Positions 1 to 9,997 of a stretch of DNA of 64,000 nucleotides are shown here, in pieces. This DNA comes from Belnapia moabensis DSM 16746 (lineage in GTDB: Bacteria; Pseudomonadota; Alphaproteobacteria; Acetobacterales; Acetobacteraceae). The position numbers and the translations under genes were made by a program. The stretch lies in assembly GCF_000745835.1 (NCBI RefSeq), contig NZ_JQKB01000001.1, forward strand, positions 168,480 through 232,479, given 5' to 3'. The notes beneath the pieces are model-generated. The model saw only the letters and a list, made by a program, of their open reading frames with translations, made no database searches and was not told where the DNA came from. Position 1 is the stretch's first letter. Each line of letters opens with the position of its first letter.

Positions 1-613
1 CCGCTTCCTGCCCGAAGGCGCCATTGCCCCCGGTGACGTCGGACGCCGTGGCCGCTGCCGCCGCACCGTGACTGCCGGAGAAGGCATTCATCAGCATGTT
101 GCCGAGCACCATGCCGCCGGCGACGCCCGCTGCCGTGGTCAGCGCCGTGCCGAGGAAGCCGGAGCCGCCCCGCTGCTGCTGGAGCATCCCGGGGTTGTAG
201 CCCGGCGGATAGACCGGCTGCGGGGGAGGGGGAATCTGCGGCGACGGCCGGCTGCCACCGCCGCCGAACATGCCGCCGAACAGCCCGCCGCTGCGCGGCT
301 GCTGCGCCGACTGGGCCTGGGCCTGGGCGTTCTGCACCTCCCATTCCAACTGGCGGATGCGGTTCTGCGCCTCCACCAGCGCCGCCTCCTGCACGAACGC
401 GGTCTGGGTGATGCGATAGCGCGCCTCGGGATAGCGAGAGAAGAGGTCCGCGATCAGCGCGTCCGCCTCGCGGTCGACCGGCGGCAGGGGCGGGCGCGAC
501 TGGGTCGCCGGCACGCTGCTGCCGCCCCATGGCCCCGGCGCGGCGGGAGCAGGCGATGCGCCCGCGATCCGCTCCACGAACTGGCTGATGATCCGGCGTT
601 CGTCGTCGTTCAT
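1..613 (-). CDS. DUF2076 family protein, C-terminus cut by window edge
   Basis: Reading from ATG at 613, the 204 visible codons begin MNDDERRIISQFVERIAG, the usual opening of DUF2076 proteins (periplasmic or secreted, function unknown). About residues 1-110 are helical and charged, then comes a Gln/Pro-rich stretch with GGMFGG repeats and a PPPPQP segment. The end is a Gly/Ala-rich hydrophobic part (GGMVLGNML) like a glycine zipper that could insert in a membrane. The stop codon lies left of the window. No partner genes are visible on that side. Family assignment is good; function is not known. Confidence 0.75.
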   Translation of the reverse strand, partial: MNDDERRIISQFVERIAGASPAPAAPGPWGGSSVPATQSRPPLPPVDREADALIADLFSRYPEARYRITQTAFVQEAALVEAQNRIRQLEWEVQNAQAQAQSAQQPRSGGLFGGMFGGGGSRPSPQIPPPPQPVYPPGYNPGMLQQQRGGSGFLGTALTTAAGVAGGMVLGNMLMNAFSGSHGAAAAATASDVTGGNGAFGQEA

Positions 614-719
614 GGTCCTCGTGTCTCCCTGGCCCCGTCCCGGCAGCCGCCGCCCTGTTGCCGGGCTGGTCCGGCCCTCGGTGCCGTAACCGGCGAAGTG
701 GCCCGGCAACCGAACCGTT

Positions 720-1145
720 TCAAGCGGCAGCGATGCGTCCCGGCAGGCCGAGCCGCCGCCACTCGATCACCGGGCAGCGATCCTGCACGAAGCGCAGCCC
801 CGCTGCCCGCGCCCGCTCGCCGGCCGCGTCATCGCGCACGTCAAGCTGCAACCAGACGCTGCGGGCGCCGAGGCGAATCGCCTCGTCCACCACCGCCCCC
901 GCCTCCTCGCTGCGGCGGAAGACATCAACCATGTCGAGCGACCCGGCCGCCTCCAGGCTCGGCGCCACCGCGGCCCCATGCAGCACCCCGCCGGCGAGGC
1001 CGGGATTGACCGGCGTCACCGTGTAGCCGCGCTCCACGAGGAAGCCGGCAACTCCGTAGCTCGGCCGCTCCGGCCGCGCCGAGGCGCCGACCACGGCGAT
1101 GCGTCTGGTGGTCATCAGGATGTCGCGGATATCATCGTCGCTCAT
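720..1145 (-). CDS. CoA-binding domain protein (YccU/COG1832 type)
   Basis: A 141-residue protein made of a single Rossmann-like CoA-binding domain. After a short helix it has IAVVGASARPERPSYGV, the nucleotide-binding turn typical of the stand-alone CoA_binding_2 family, then PVNPG and a C-terminal VQDRCPVIEW. The family is related to the N-terminus of succinyl-CoA synthetase alpha; its cellular role is unsettled. The ATG at 1145 is chosen over a farther upstream start because GGAGGCGAGG lies just before it and conservation begins there. It is a single gene between the DUF2076 gene and a tRNA. Confidence 0.8.
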   Translation of the reverse strand: MSDDDIRDILMTTRRIAVVGASARPERPSYGVAGFLVERGYTVTPVNPGLAGGVLHGAAVAPSLEAAGSLDMVDVFRRSEEAGAVVDEAIRLGARSVWLQLDVRDDAAGERARAAGLRFVQDRCPVIEWRRLGLPGRIAAA

Positions 1146-1203
1146 GGACCTCGCCTCCGGTGCTTGCCTTCCGCCGCGCCGCCCGGCATTCCTCACCGGG
1201 CGA

Positions 1204-1276
1204 GGGCCTGTAGCTCAATGGTCAGAGCGGACCGCTCATAACGGTTTGGTTGCAGGTTCGAGTCCTGCCGGGCCCA
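1204..1276 (+). tRNA. tRNA with CAU anticodon (probably tRNA-Ile2, else elongator Met)
   Basis: A 73-nt cloverleaf. The acceptor arm GGGCCTG pairs with CGGGCCC (one G-U), discriminator base A. The D-arm is GCTC..GAGC, the anticodon arm ACCG-CTCATAA-CGGT, and the T-arm contains GGTTCGAGTCC. CCA is not encoded. The anticodon is CAU. The CTCATAA loop and the TTGGT variable region resemble tRNA-Ile2, whose C34 is changed to lysidine by TilS, more than elongator Met; the initiator is excluded because the acceptor ends are fully paired. Amino-acid identity is an inference. Confidence 0.88.
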
Positions 1277-1280
1277 TCGC

Positions 1281-2126
1281 TCATTGACCGATACTCACCG
1301 TCGCCGTCCGTCCCGGCAACAGCCGCACCCCCTGCGGCACGCTGTCGATGGCGATCCGCACCGGCACCCGCTGGGCCAGCCGCACCCAGCTGAAGGTCGG
1401 GTTGACGGTGGCCAGCAGGTTGGGCCCGGCCGCCCGGTCGCGGTCCTCGATGCCGCCGGCGATGCTGGCGACATGGCCGCGGATATCCGCCCACTCCCCC
1501 ATCAGCCTCACCTGCGCCGGGGCGCCCGGGGCAATTCGCGGCAGCTTGGTCTCCTCGAAATACCCCTCGATGCGGATGGTGTCCCGGTCCACCAGCGCCA
1601 GCACCGCTCGTCCTGCCGTCACGTAATCCCCCGGCCGCAGCTCCAGGTTGGTCACAGTCCCACTGACCGGCGCCATGACCCGTGACCGCTCTAGGTTGAG
1701 CCGCGCCACGTCCCGCTCGGCGATCGCCTGGGCATAGGCCGCCGCCGCCTGGTTGGCATCCGAAACCGCCCGCTCCTGCGTCTGCACCGAGACCACGCTC
1801 TGGTCCAGCCGCGTCACTCGCCGGGCATCCCGCTGCAACTGCTGCAAGGCCTCCCAACGGGCTTGCGCCGCCGCATCCGCCTGCTGCACCGCCAGCTCGA
1901 AGCGCGCCCGGTCTATCTCGAAGAGCAGCGTCCCCCGCTCCACCACTTGGTTGTCCTGCACCGCGACGGTTGCGACCAGTCCCGAGACATCCGGCGTGAC
2001 GCCGACCACATCCGCCCGCACCCGCCCGTCCCGCGTCCAGGGCGCCAGGATGTAGTAGTCCCAGAGCTGCCAGCCGACGAGGCCAGCGAGTGCTACGGCG
2101 AGCAGGGTCAGGGCAAGGCGCTTCAT
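1281..2126 (-). CDS. HlyD/AaeA-type membrane fusion protein of an efflux pump
   Basis: A 281-residue periplasmic adaptor. Residues 4-25 form one N-terminal membrane anchor (LALTLLAVALAGLVG), followed by TRDGRVRADVVGVTPDVSG, the first half of the lipoyl/barrel-sandwich domain. A helical hairpin rich in Ala/Gln (about 80-140) and the second half, VMAPVSGTVTNLELRPGDYV, come next. The order DUF1656 - this gene - FUSC permease is that of aaeX-aaeA-aaeB, which exports aromatic carboxylic acids in enterobacteria; the substrate here is unknown. Its ATG overlaps the stop of the DUF1656 gene by four bases, so coupled translation is likely. The gene ends only a few bases from the oppositely oriented tRNA. 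Confidence 0.85.
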   Translation of the reverse strand: MKRLALTLLAVALAGLVGWQLWDYYILAPWTRDGRVRADVVGVTPDVSGLVATVAVQDNQVVERGTLLFEIDRARFELAVQQADAAAQARWEALQQLQRDARRVTRLDQSVVSVQTQERAVSDANQAAAAYAQAIAERDVARLNLERSRVMAPVSGTVTNLELRPGDYVTAGRAVLALVDRDTIRIEGYFEETKLPRIAPGAPAQVRLMGEWADIRGHVASIAGGIEDRDRAAGPNLLATVNPTFSWVRLAQRVPVRIAIDSVPQGVRLLPGRTATVSIGQ

Positions 2127-2332
2127 GAACCGATCCCATGGACCAACGCGACGATACCGCCGAGCAGAATGAGGAAGAGCGCCGCATCGAAGAGCGGTGC
2201 ATGCCAGACATGCCGGTAAAGGCCGGCCCATCGCAGCCCGCGCCGGACCAGCGCCGCCAGCATCAGCGCCAGCACCACCCAGGCAAGCAGCGCCGGGACG
2301 AAGACGCCGAGGATGTCGATTTCCGCGATCAT
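2123..2332 (-). CDS. DUF1656 small membrane protein (AaeX-like)
   Basis: A 69-residue protein with two hydrophobic segments (about 8-28, VFVPALLAWVVLALMLAAL, and 49-66, ALFLILLGGIVALV) joined by a short basic loop containing GLYRHVWH, the typical DUF1656/AaeX signature. These small proteins are almost always encoded beside an HlyD-type adaptor and a FUSC-type pump; their role is unknown. It overlaps the genes on both sides by four bases each, so the three form one operon. Confidence 0.85.
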   Translation of the reverse strand: MIAEIDILGVFVPALLAWVVLALMLAALVRRGLRWAGLYRHVWHAPLFDAALFLILLGGIVALVHGIGS

Positions 2333-4332
2333 GCCGCCTGCGCCACCGGCCCCGGCAGCGCCGGCGGCGCCGCCTCCGGGAACAGCGCCATGCGCAGCCC
2401 GGTGAGCGCCAGCGCCGCCGCCCGTGCCGACGTATCGACCCGCTGGAAGGTGGCGAGCAACGCCGCATCGATCCGCGCCAGCGCCGCCTCCACGGGCACG
2501 CTGCCGCGGACCATCCCGGCGGTTGCCGCAATCGCCGCCTCCACCGACCGTTGTTCCGCCGCCGCCAGCACCGGCGCCACCGCACGCAACCGCAGCAGGT
2601 TGAAGGCAGCCCGCAGCTCCGCCAGCTCCCGCCGGCCCATCGCCGCGGCATCCGCTGCGCCGAGCCGGGCCGAGAGCGCCTCGAACCGGTCGAGCATGGC
2701 GGCGGCGATGCGGCGCAGATCGGCTGTCTGCCGACCCTCGGCCAGCCGCACCAGGTCGCGCCTATCGGCCTCCACCAGCCTTTCCACCCGCCAGGCGACG
2801 CCCGCCCCGCGGACCAGGCGGGTCACTGTCAGCGCCACGCCGAAGCCGAGCATCATGGCGATCCCGCCCTCGAGGAAGCTGTCGAACTCCGCCCCATAGG
2901 TCGATTGCAAGGCGAGCAGCGCGAAGCCATTGATGGCGACGGGCGCCATCCGCGGCTGCAGGGCTGGCATCGCCAGCAGCGCCCCGACCGGCAAGTAGAG
3001 CGTCCCCAGAACCAGAACGAGCGGCACGAAGCCATCCACCATCGGCAGCACAGCGAAGAGCATCAGGCCCGCCAACGCCACGGCGATGGCGGTGCCCTCC
3101 ATGAAGCGCAGGATGGCCGGCGCCGGATCGTCGAGCTGGGCGAAGAGGCTCGCTCCGACCGCCGCCATCATCGCCGCCGTCGCCCCGCCCGGCCAGCCGA
3201 CGAGGACCCAGAAGGCACAGCAGAGCAACACCGCGAGCGCCGCGGCGAGGCCCGACAGCCCGACCAGCAGCGGGTCGGCATGGCCCGGCAGCCCGGCCGG
3301 CGCCGCTGGCACCCGTCCCGCATGCTTCGATGCGATGCGCGCCGCATGGGCCTGGCAGGCCACCCAGGTCGCCAGCAACTCCCGCAGCCGAGCGAGCAAG
3401 CCCTCGCGCAGCAGGCCCGGCCAGCCGCCCTCCGCCGCGGCCTCCCGCTCCGCCGCGGCAAGCCGCTCGTCGAGCGAGCGCTGTTCGGCCTGGCCGATCC
3501 GTGTCCCGATCGCCGCCGTCACTTCCCGCAGCAGCGGCTCGGCGCGGGCTAGGCCGGCCGGGTCGGTCGCCCGCAGCCCCGCCACCCGGTCCGCCGCCGA
3601 ACTCGCCAGCACCGGCATCCGCCGCGCCTCGCCTCGCAGCACCGGCAGCCAGCGCAGCGCCGCCCGTCCGCCATCCTCATACCGCGCCTGCTGGAACAGC
3701 GTGTCGAGCGCCGTCCCGCCAATCGCCAGCCGCCGCCGGTCCTCGGCCAGGTTCGGCAGCTCTCCGCGCAAGGCATCGGCGGTGAGGCGCGCGACCGCCG
3801 CCGTCCAGGTCTCCAGCTGCCGCAGCAGCCGTGGCGTCGCCGGGTTCGGCAGCAGCACCGAATGCAGCGCCCAGGCGCAGGCGATGCCGAGCCCGATCTC
3901 CTCCACCCGGAGAAGCGCGGTGGTGAAGATCGCATCCGGCGCATCCACCGCCGGGAAGCCGATGATCGCCGCCGTATAACCCGCCAGCATGAAGCCGTAG
4001 CTGCGCGGCGTCGTATCGAGCAGCGCCGCGGCTAGGCAGGCCCCCACCCAGAGCGTCATGGCGAGCACCAGCAGCGGCGGAGCATTGACTAGGTTCGGCA
4101 CCGCCAGCACCGCGAAAGCCGCCCCGGCGAAGGTTCCGCCCAGCCGCCAGATACCCTTGGCCCGCAACGCCCCCGCCGAAGGCTGTGCCGTCACGTAAAC
4201 GGTTGTCGCCGCCCAATAGGGCCGCTCCAGCCCGGTGCCGAAGGCGATGAAGAGCGCAAGGGCCGCCGCGGCGAAGGTGACGAGGGAGAACAGCCACTCC
4301 CGCCGTCTAGGCAGCCATTGCTCCAAAGCCAT
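2329..4332 (-). CDS. FUSC family aromatic-acid-type efflux permease (AaeB-like)
   Basis: About 667 residues with the duplicated FUSC layout. An N-terminal block of membrane helices (about 10-170, beginning LFSLVTFAAAALALFIAFGTGL) is followed by a soluble Ala/Arg/Glu-rich helical region (about 170-340), a second helix block (about 350-500) and a C-terminal cytosolic helical domain. The internal YWAATTVYV and PRSYGFMLAGYTAAII match AaeB/YccS-type pumps. With the DUF1656 protein and HlyD adaptor it should make a tripartite exporter. The start is uncertain: ATG 4332 is given, with GGAGGG unusually close, and a TTG at 4356 would add eight residues. Confidence 0.83.
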   Translation of the reverse strand: MALEQWLPRRREWLFSLVTFAAAALALFIAFGTGLERPYWAATTVYVTAQPSAGALRAKGIWRLGGTFAGAAFAVLAVPNLVNAPPLLVLAMTLWVGACLAAALLDTTPRSYGFMLAGYTAAIIGFPAVDAPDAIFTTALLRVEEIGLGIACAWALHSVLLPNPATPRLLRQLETWTAAVARLTADALRGELPNLAEDRRRLAIGGTALDTLFQQARYEDGGRAALRWLPVLRGEARRMPVLASSAADRVAGLRATDPAGLARAEPLLREVTAAIGTRIGQAEQRSLDERLAAAEREAAAEGGWPGLLREGLLARLRELLATWVACQAHAARIASKHAGRVPAAPAGLPGHADPLLVGLSGLAAALAVLLCCAFWVLVGWPGGATAAMMAAVGASLFAQLDDPAPAILRFMEGTAIAVALAGLMLFAVLPMVDGFVPLVLVLGTLYLPVGALLAMPALQPRMAPVAINGFALLALQSTYGAEFDSFLEGGIAMMLGFGVALTVTRLVRGAGVAWRVERLVEADRRDLVRLAEGRQTADLRRIAAAMLDRFEALSARLGAADAAAMGRRELAELRAAFNLLRLRAVAPVLAAAEQRSVEAAIAATAGMVRGSVPVEAALARIDAALLATFQRVDTSARAAALALTGLRMALFPEAAPPALPGPVAQAA

Positions 4333-4376
4333 CCCTCCGCGCTGCCAGGCCGGCAACGCGGCGTGGATGGCGCGGT

Positions 4377-4949
4377 TCAGCTCCGCTCCGCCTCCGGCAC
4401 CGGTACGTCGAAGCCGTTCAGCGTCACCGAGACCATGCAGTAGAGCCCGACCAGGTAGATCAGCTCGGCCGCTCCATGCTGGCCGAACGCCTCCACCGCC
4501 TGCTTGTAGCTCAGCGCCGGCAGCACTCCGCCATTCACCAGGGCGGAGGCGATGTCATAGGCGATGGCCTGGTCGCGCGGCAGGTCGCTCGGCCGCTGGC
4601 CGGCGACGATGGTCGCCAGCGTGTCGTCGGCGAGGCCGCGCTGCTCGGCGGCGATGACATGCGCGTAGATTTCGTAGGCCGAGTGGAAATGCGCCCCCGT
4701 GACGAGGATGGCGATCTCCCGCACCGGCTTCGGCAGGCTCGTGGAGAAGGAGAGCGCCTTGGTCAGCTCCCAGATCGGCCCGCCGAATTGTGGCTCGTGC
4801 AGCCAGGGATTCCACGGGCCGAGCAGCGCACCATCCTCGTCGATGGTAGCGAAACCCTTGAAATTCTTCTCGATGCCGGCACGCATATCGGCATAGAGCG
4901 GCTTTTGCTCCTCGGTCAGGCTGTCAGGCTTCATCAAGGGAAGGCGCAT
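4377..4949 (-). CDS. Carboxymuconolactone decarboxylase family protein
   Basis: 190 residues, all-helical. The central stretch GAHFHSAYEIYAHVIAA corresponds to the CMD-family active-site helix, with His and Glu retained, but it lacks the CxxC pair of AhpD-type peroxidase partners. It is therefore closer to the decarboxylase-like, non-redox branch. Start ATG 4949 has AGGA at suitable spacing; an upstream in-frame ATG at 5057 would add 36 unconserved residues. It lies downstream of ettA on the opposite strand and upstream of the aae-like operon in the same direction, with a short gap. The substrate cannot be told from sequence. Confidence 0.8.
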   Translation of the reverse strand: MRLPLMKPDSLTEEQKPLYADMRAGIEKNFKGFATIDEDGALLGPWNPWLHEPQFGGPIWELTKALSFSTSLPKPVREIAILVTGAHFHSAYEIYAHVIAAEQRGLADDTLATIVAGQRPSDLPRDQAIAYDIASALVNGGVLPALSYKQAVEAFGQHGAAELIYLVGLYCMVSVTLNGFDVPVPEAERS

Positions 4950-5111
4950 GGCCGGATCCTTTCGGTTGTGGCGCCTGAACGCGGCCGGGGAGCCGGCGCC
5001 GCTTGGCATCGCGTTGATCGGGGCGCGGACCGTCCCATGCCCGGGCGCCGCTTTCAATCACCGGCCCCCTTCGCTAGAACCACGACCAAACGCCCCCTCA
5101 GGACCGATGCC

Positions 5112-6791
<1,680 letters not shown>

Positions 6792-6799
6792 GGGCGGCC

Positions 6800-7324
6800 A
6801 TGGGCCATGCGCATCCCGTGCCGATGCCGGCACGGCTGGTCCGCACCGCGCGGCTGACCCTCGCGCCGCCGGGCAAGGAGAACCTGCCGGACCTTGTCCG
6901 GCTGAAAGGCGACCCGCGCGTCTTCGAGCTGATGCTGCACGGCATCCGCACCTCGGAGATGACCCGGGCCGAACTGGAGGACGACATCGCCTTCTGGTCC
7001 CAGCGCGGCTATGGGACATGGTGCGTCTTCCACACCGAGAGCGGCGAGTTCCTCGGCATCTCCGGCCTGATGGAGCGCCCGGACGGGCGCGGCATCGCGC
7101 TCCGCTTTGCCCTCTGGCCGGAATGCCGCGGCCATGGCTATGCGCGGGAGGCGGCGAAGGCCGGGCTCGAATTCGGCCATCGCGCCGGCCTCGCCCGCAT
7201 CATCGCCGTCGCCTGGGAGAACAACCAAGCCTCCCGCCATGTGCTCGCGGATATCGGCATGGCGGAATGCGACGCCTTCGACTACCGCGATCGCCACATG
7301 ATCGTCTACGAAAGCCTTAGGTAG
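6800..7324 (+). CDS. GNAT family N-acetyltransferase (RimJ/RimL type)
   Basis: 174 residues. It opens LVRTARLTLAPPGKENL, the RimJ/RimL-like first strand, followed by a GNAT fold with the acetyl-CoA-binding turn PECRGHGYAREAAKAGLEF (variant of R/Q-x-x-G-x-G/A) and the C-terminal ENNQASRHVLADIGM that marks this subgroup. The acceptor could be a protein N-terminus or a small molecule; this cannot be settled from sequence. AGGGG lies about six bases before the ATG. It begins nine bases after ettA, so co-transcription is likely. Confidence 0.88.
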   Translation: MGHAHPVPMPARLVRTARLTLAPPGKENLPDLVRLKGDPRVFELMLHGIRTSEMTRAELEDDIAFWSQRGYGTWCVFHTESGEFLGISGLMERPDGRGIALRFALWPECRGHGYAREAAKAGLEFGHRAGLARIIAVAWENNQASRHVLADIGMAECDAFDYRDRHMIVYESLR

Positions 7325-7326
7325 CA

Positions 7327-7349
7327 GCCCGAGGGGAACAACCTCGGGC
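7327..7349. terminator. Hairpin between convergent genes
   Basis: An 8-bp perfect stem (GCCCGAGG / CCTCGGGC) with a 7-nt loop, placed between the ends of the GNAT gene (+) and mlaC (-). No T-tract follows on either strand, so it may act as a weak bidirectional terminator or RNA 3'-end stabiliser. Confidence 0.5.
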
Positions 7350-7357
7350 CGTCCTGT

Positions 7358-8002
7358 TCAGCGCCCCTGCTCGCGCTGCGCGAGCTGCTGGATCTGCCCG
7401 CGCATCGCCGTCAGCAGCGCGGCAACGGAACCGTTGTTGCGCTGGATCACGCTGGAATACTCGCTTCGCTGAGTAAGCCGCAGCGAGGTCCCCTCGGCGA
7501 TCACATCGACGATCTTCGGCTGTCCGTTGATTTCCGCCACGCGCCAGTCGAGCGAGAAGGGCGCCGTGTTCGGCCGCTCGATGACGGTGTTGACCAGCAC
7601 GTCGTCCTCGGTGCGCTGCTGCGTCCGGCCGAGCGCGAAGCGCACCCCCTGGTATTCGCCGAAGCGGGCTGAGAGGTTGCGGATCAGTGTCTCCTCGAAG
7701 AGCTTCAGGTACTCCTGCTGCTCCTGTGGCGAGGCCTGGCGCCACCAGCGGCCGAGTATGAAGCGGCCGACGCTCTCCACATCCACGGCACGGCGCAGGA
7801 CGGCGGCAACACGCTGCCGGCGGGCGGCGATGTCGCGCGTCTGGTCGTTGACCGCCGCCACCAGCTCCTGGCCGGTGGACTGGATGAAGTTGGCGGCGCG
7901 GCCGATATCTGCCTGGGCCATCGCCGGCCCGGCCAAACCTGCCACGGTGAGGAAGAGGGCCGTGCCAAGCAGGGCACGGCGGTCGAGGTCATGCATGGTC
8001 AT
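7358..8002 (-). CDS. mlaC: MlaC-type phospholipid-binding periplasmic protein
   Basis: 214 residues. The N-terminus MTMHDLDRRALLGTALF carries RR followed by a hydrophobic stretch ending AMAQA, so a Tat-like signal peptide is likely. The mature part is the MlaC/Ttg2D fold: FILGRWWRQASPQEQQEYLKLF and a C-terminal YSSVIQRNNGSVAALLTAMR are family hallmarks. MlaC ferries phospholipids between the outer-membrane lipoprotein MlaA and the inner-membrane MlaFEDB complex. It starts 18 bases after mlaA on the same strand. GGGAG precedes the ATG. The MlaFED genes are not in the window. Confidence 0.92.
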   Translation of the reverse strand: MTMHDLDRRALLGTALFLTVAGLAGPAMAQADIGRAANFIQSTGQELVAAVNDQTRDIAARRQRVAAVLRRAVDVESVGRFILGRWWRQASPQEQQEYLKLFEETLIRNLSARFGEYQGVRFALGRTQQRTEDDVLVNTVIERPNTAPFSLDWRVAEINGQPKIVDVIAEGTSLRLTQRSEYSSVIQRNNGSVAALLTAMRGQIQQLAQREQGR

Positions 8003-8020
8003 CTGTCTCCCGGACCGGCC

Positions 8021-8839
8021 TTACCTGCGCTGCTGGTCCATGCCGGTGCCAACGCCGAATCCCGTACTGGTTGCCGCCGCGGGCGCAACCTCTCCCGCAT
8101 TGCTGATCTCGGCGGCACGACGCTGGCGATAGGCGCTGCGCAGGGTGGAATACGAGTCGAGCGAGGTGCGGTTCACGTCGTCGATGGTGTCGATCAGGCT
8201 CTCGCGGGTATCGACCACGGTCATGCCGGCACGGCCATAGACCAGCCCGTCGACCACCGCGCCCTGGCCGAACCAGCTCAGCGGGTCGGAGACGATGCCG
8301 AGGCCGAAGCCCACCAAGTCGCGCGGGTTGGAGGGACCAATCACGGGTATGAACAGGTAGGGCCCTTCGCCGACGCCCCAGCGCGCGAGCGTCTGGCCGT
8401 AATCCTCGGCATGGCCCCGCACCCCGAACCAGCTCTCGGCGACATCGAAGATGCCGGCGACGCCCAGCGTCGAGTTGATGACGAAGCGCCCGAGCGTGTC
8501 GCCGGCCCGGCGCGGCTCGCCCTGCAGCATGTCGTTCGCCAGGATCACCGGCGTCCGCAGGTTGCCGAGCACGTTGCGGACCCCTGACCGCACCGGCTGC
8601 GGCACCACGGCGCGGTAGCCGACCGCCACCGGGCGCAGCGCATACTGGTCAATCGCCTGGTGCACGGCGTAAAGCCGCCGGTTGGTCGGCTCCGCCGGAT
8701 CGTTGGTCTGCTGGTAGTCGGCGAGCGCCTCCGGGTCGGAGGCCGGCGGCCGCGTGGCGCAGCCGGCCAGCAGCACGGCCGCCAGCAGCGGGGCGGCAAG
8801 GGCAGCCCGGGAAAGGCGGGATCTGATCGGCTGACGCAT
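8021..8839 (-). CDS. mlaA: MlaA (VacJ) outer-membrane lipoprotein
   Basis: 272 residues. The signal peptide ends with lipobox LLAGC (AVLLAGCATRPP), giving a lipidated cysteine. The mature protein has the VacJ pattern: NDPAEPTNRRLYAVH, then NVLGNLRTPVILANDMLQGE, GRFVINSTLGVAGIFDVA, and PYLFIPVIGPSNPRD near the middle. MlaA removes misplaced phospholipids from the outer leaflet with a porin partner and hands them to MlaC, encoded next. ATG 8839 is preferred to ATG 8869 because it places the signal peptide normally. Confidence 0.93.
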   Translation of the reverse strand: MRQPIRSRLSRAALAAPLLAAVLLAGCATRPPASDPEALADYQQTNDPAEPTNRRLYAVHQAIDQYALRPVAVGYRAVVPQPVRSGVRNVLGNLRTPVILANDMLQGEPRRAGDTLGRFVINSTLGVAGIFDVAESWFGVRGHAEDYGQTLARWGVGEGPYLFIPVIGPSNPRDLVGFGLGIVSDPLSWFGQGAVVDGLVYGRAGMTVVDTRESLIDTIDDVNRTSLDSYSTLRSAYRQRRAAEISNAGEVAPAAATSTGFGVGTGMDQQRR

Positions 8840-9040
8840 CGGTCCGGTTGCCCTCGTCGGTCTTGGCATGGTTGCGGAGAAGATAGGGATTCATCGGCAG
8901 GATGCCATGCATCCCCATGCCGTGCCGATAGGCCCACTGCTTAGATGATTGTAGCACTGGTTGGTGTAACCGATAACGCCCCAAACCGTTTCCGTGTATT
9001 GCGCTTGCGAAGGTGATCGGCAATGGGCAGATAACCCGCC

Positions 9041-9997
9041 ATGGATCACGCCCTTCCCGAAGTTCCGCCGCAGGGGACCCTGCAACGCTGGTTGACCGGA
9101 CCTCGTTTCGGCGGGCTGCCGAACTTCGCGGACATGCCGCCGCCCAAGCTCTCCTTTGAATTCTTCCCGCCGAAGACCGAGGCGCTCGAGGCCCAGCTCT
9201 GGTCCTGCATCCGCCGGCTGGAGCCGCTGCGCCCGTGCTTCGTCTCCGTTACTTATGGCGCCGGCGGCACCACCCAGGCCCGCACCCACGCGACCGTGGC
9301 CCGCATCGTGCGGGAGACGAGCCTGACGCCGGCCGCCCATCTCACCTGCGTCGGCGCCTCCCGCGGCGAGGTGGACGATGTCGCGCGTGCCTACTGGGAT
9401 GCCGGGGTGCGGCACATCGTGGCCCTGCGCGGCGACCCGCCGGCCGGCGCCGAGCGCTACGAGGCGCATCCGGAAGGCTATGCCTATGCCGCCGACCTGG
9501 TGGCCGGCCTCGCCCGCATCGCCCCCTTCGAGATCAGCGTCGCCGCCTATCCGGAGACGCACCCGACGGCACTCTCCTCCGACCACGACCTCGACAACCT
9601 GAAGCGGAAGATCGATGCCGGGGCGACGCGGGCGATCACCCAGTACTTCTTCGACAGCGATGTCTTCCTTCGCTTCCTCGATCGCTGCGCCGCGGCCGGC
9701 ATCACCCTGCCGATCGTCCCCGGCATCATGCCGGTCTCCAATTTCAACCAGATGAAAAAATTCTCCGCCATGTGCGGCGCCGGCGTGCCCGCCTGGATGG
9801 GTCGGCTCTTCGAGGGGCTGGACGAGGATCCAGAGACGCGTCGGATGGTCTCCGTGGTCCTCGCGGCCGAGCAGGTCCGCCTGCTCCAGGCCAATGGCGT
9901 TGACGAGTTCCACTTCTACACGCTGAACCGGCCGGACCTGGTCTACGCCATCGCCCATATCCTGGGCGCCCGGCCGCAGCCCGTCACTCCACCCTGA
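9041..9997 (+). CDS. metF: 5,10-methylenetetrahydrofolate reductase
   Basis: 318 residues as given. The conserved part begins PPKLSFEFFPPKTEALEAQ and keeps SVTYGAGGTTQARTH, AHLTCVGASRGEV, ALRGDPP and ITQYFFDSDVFLRFLDRC, all MetF FAD/folate-binding motifs. It makes 5-methyl-THF for methionine synthesis. The start is uncertain: ATG 9041 adds a 31-residue leader not typical of the family, and ATG 9134 (MPPPKLSF) would fit the usual length; neither has a good ribosome binding site. I found no recognisable SAM or SAH riboswitch in the 200 bases upstream. Its end overlaps the convergent Bug gene by 14 bases. Confidence 0.94.
   Translation: MDHALPEVPPQGTLQRWLTGPRFGGLPNFADMPPPKLSFEFFPPKTEALEAQLWSCIRRLEPLRPCFVSVTYGAGGTTQARTHATVARIVRETSLTPAAHLTCVGASRGEVDDVARAYWDAGVRHIVALRGDPPAGAERYEAHPEGYAYAADLVAGLARIAPFEISVAAYPETHPTALSSDHDLDNLKRKIDAGATRAITQYFFDSDVFLRFLDRCAAAGITLPIVPGIMPVSNFNQMKKFSAMCGAGVPAWMGRLFEGLDEDPETRRMVSVVLAAEQVRLLQANGVDEFHFYTLNRPDLVYAIAHILGARPQPVTPP

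Noticed and set aside
1222..2211. Frame ending in RTCNQTVMSGPL
   Set aside because: This ending is the well-known false translation across a CAU tRNA; the rest is an out-of-frame shadow of the membrane fusion protein gene.
4476..5111. N-terminal extension of ettA
   Set aside because: The extra 212 codons are antisense to the carboxymuconolactone-decarboxylase-like gene; EttA proteins begin at the MASYQYAY position and reach normal length from there.
8840..9040. Riboswitch upstream of metF
   Set aside because: I looked for SAM- and SAH-type patterns but found no recognisable conserved core; only a small GGATG/CATCC palindrome is present.
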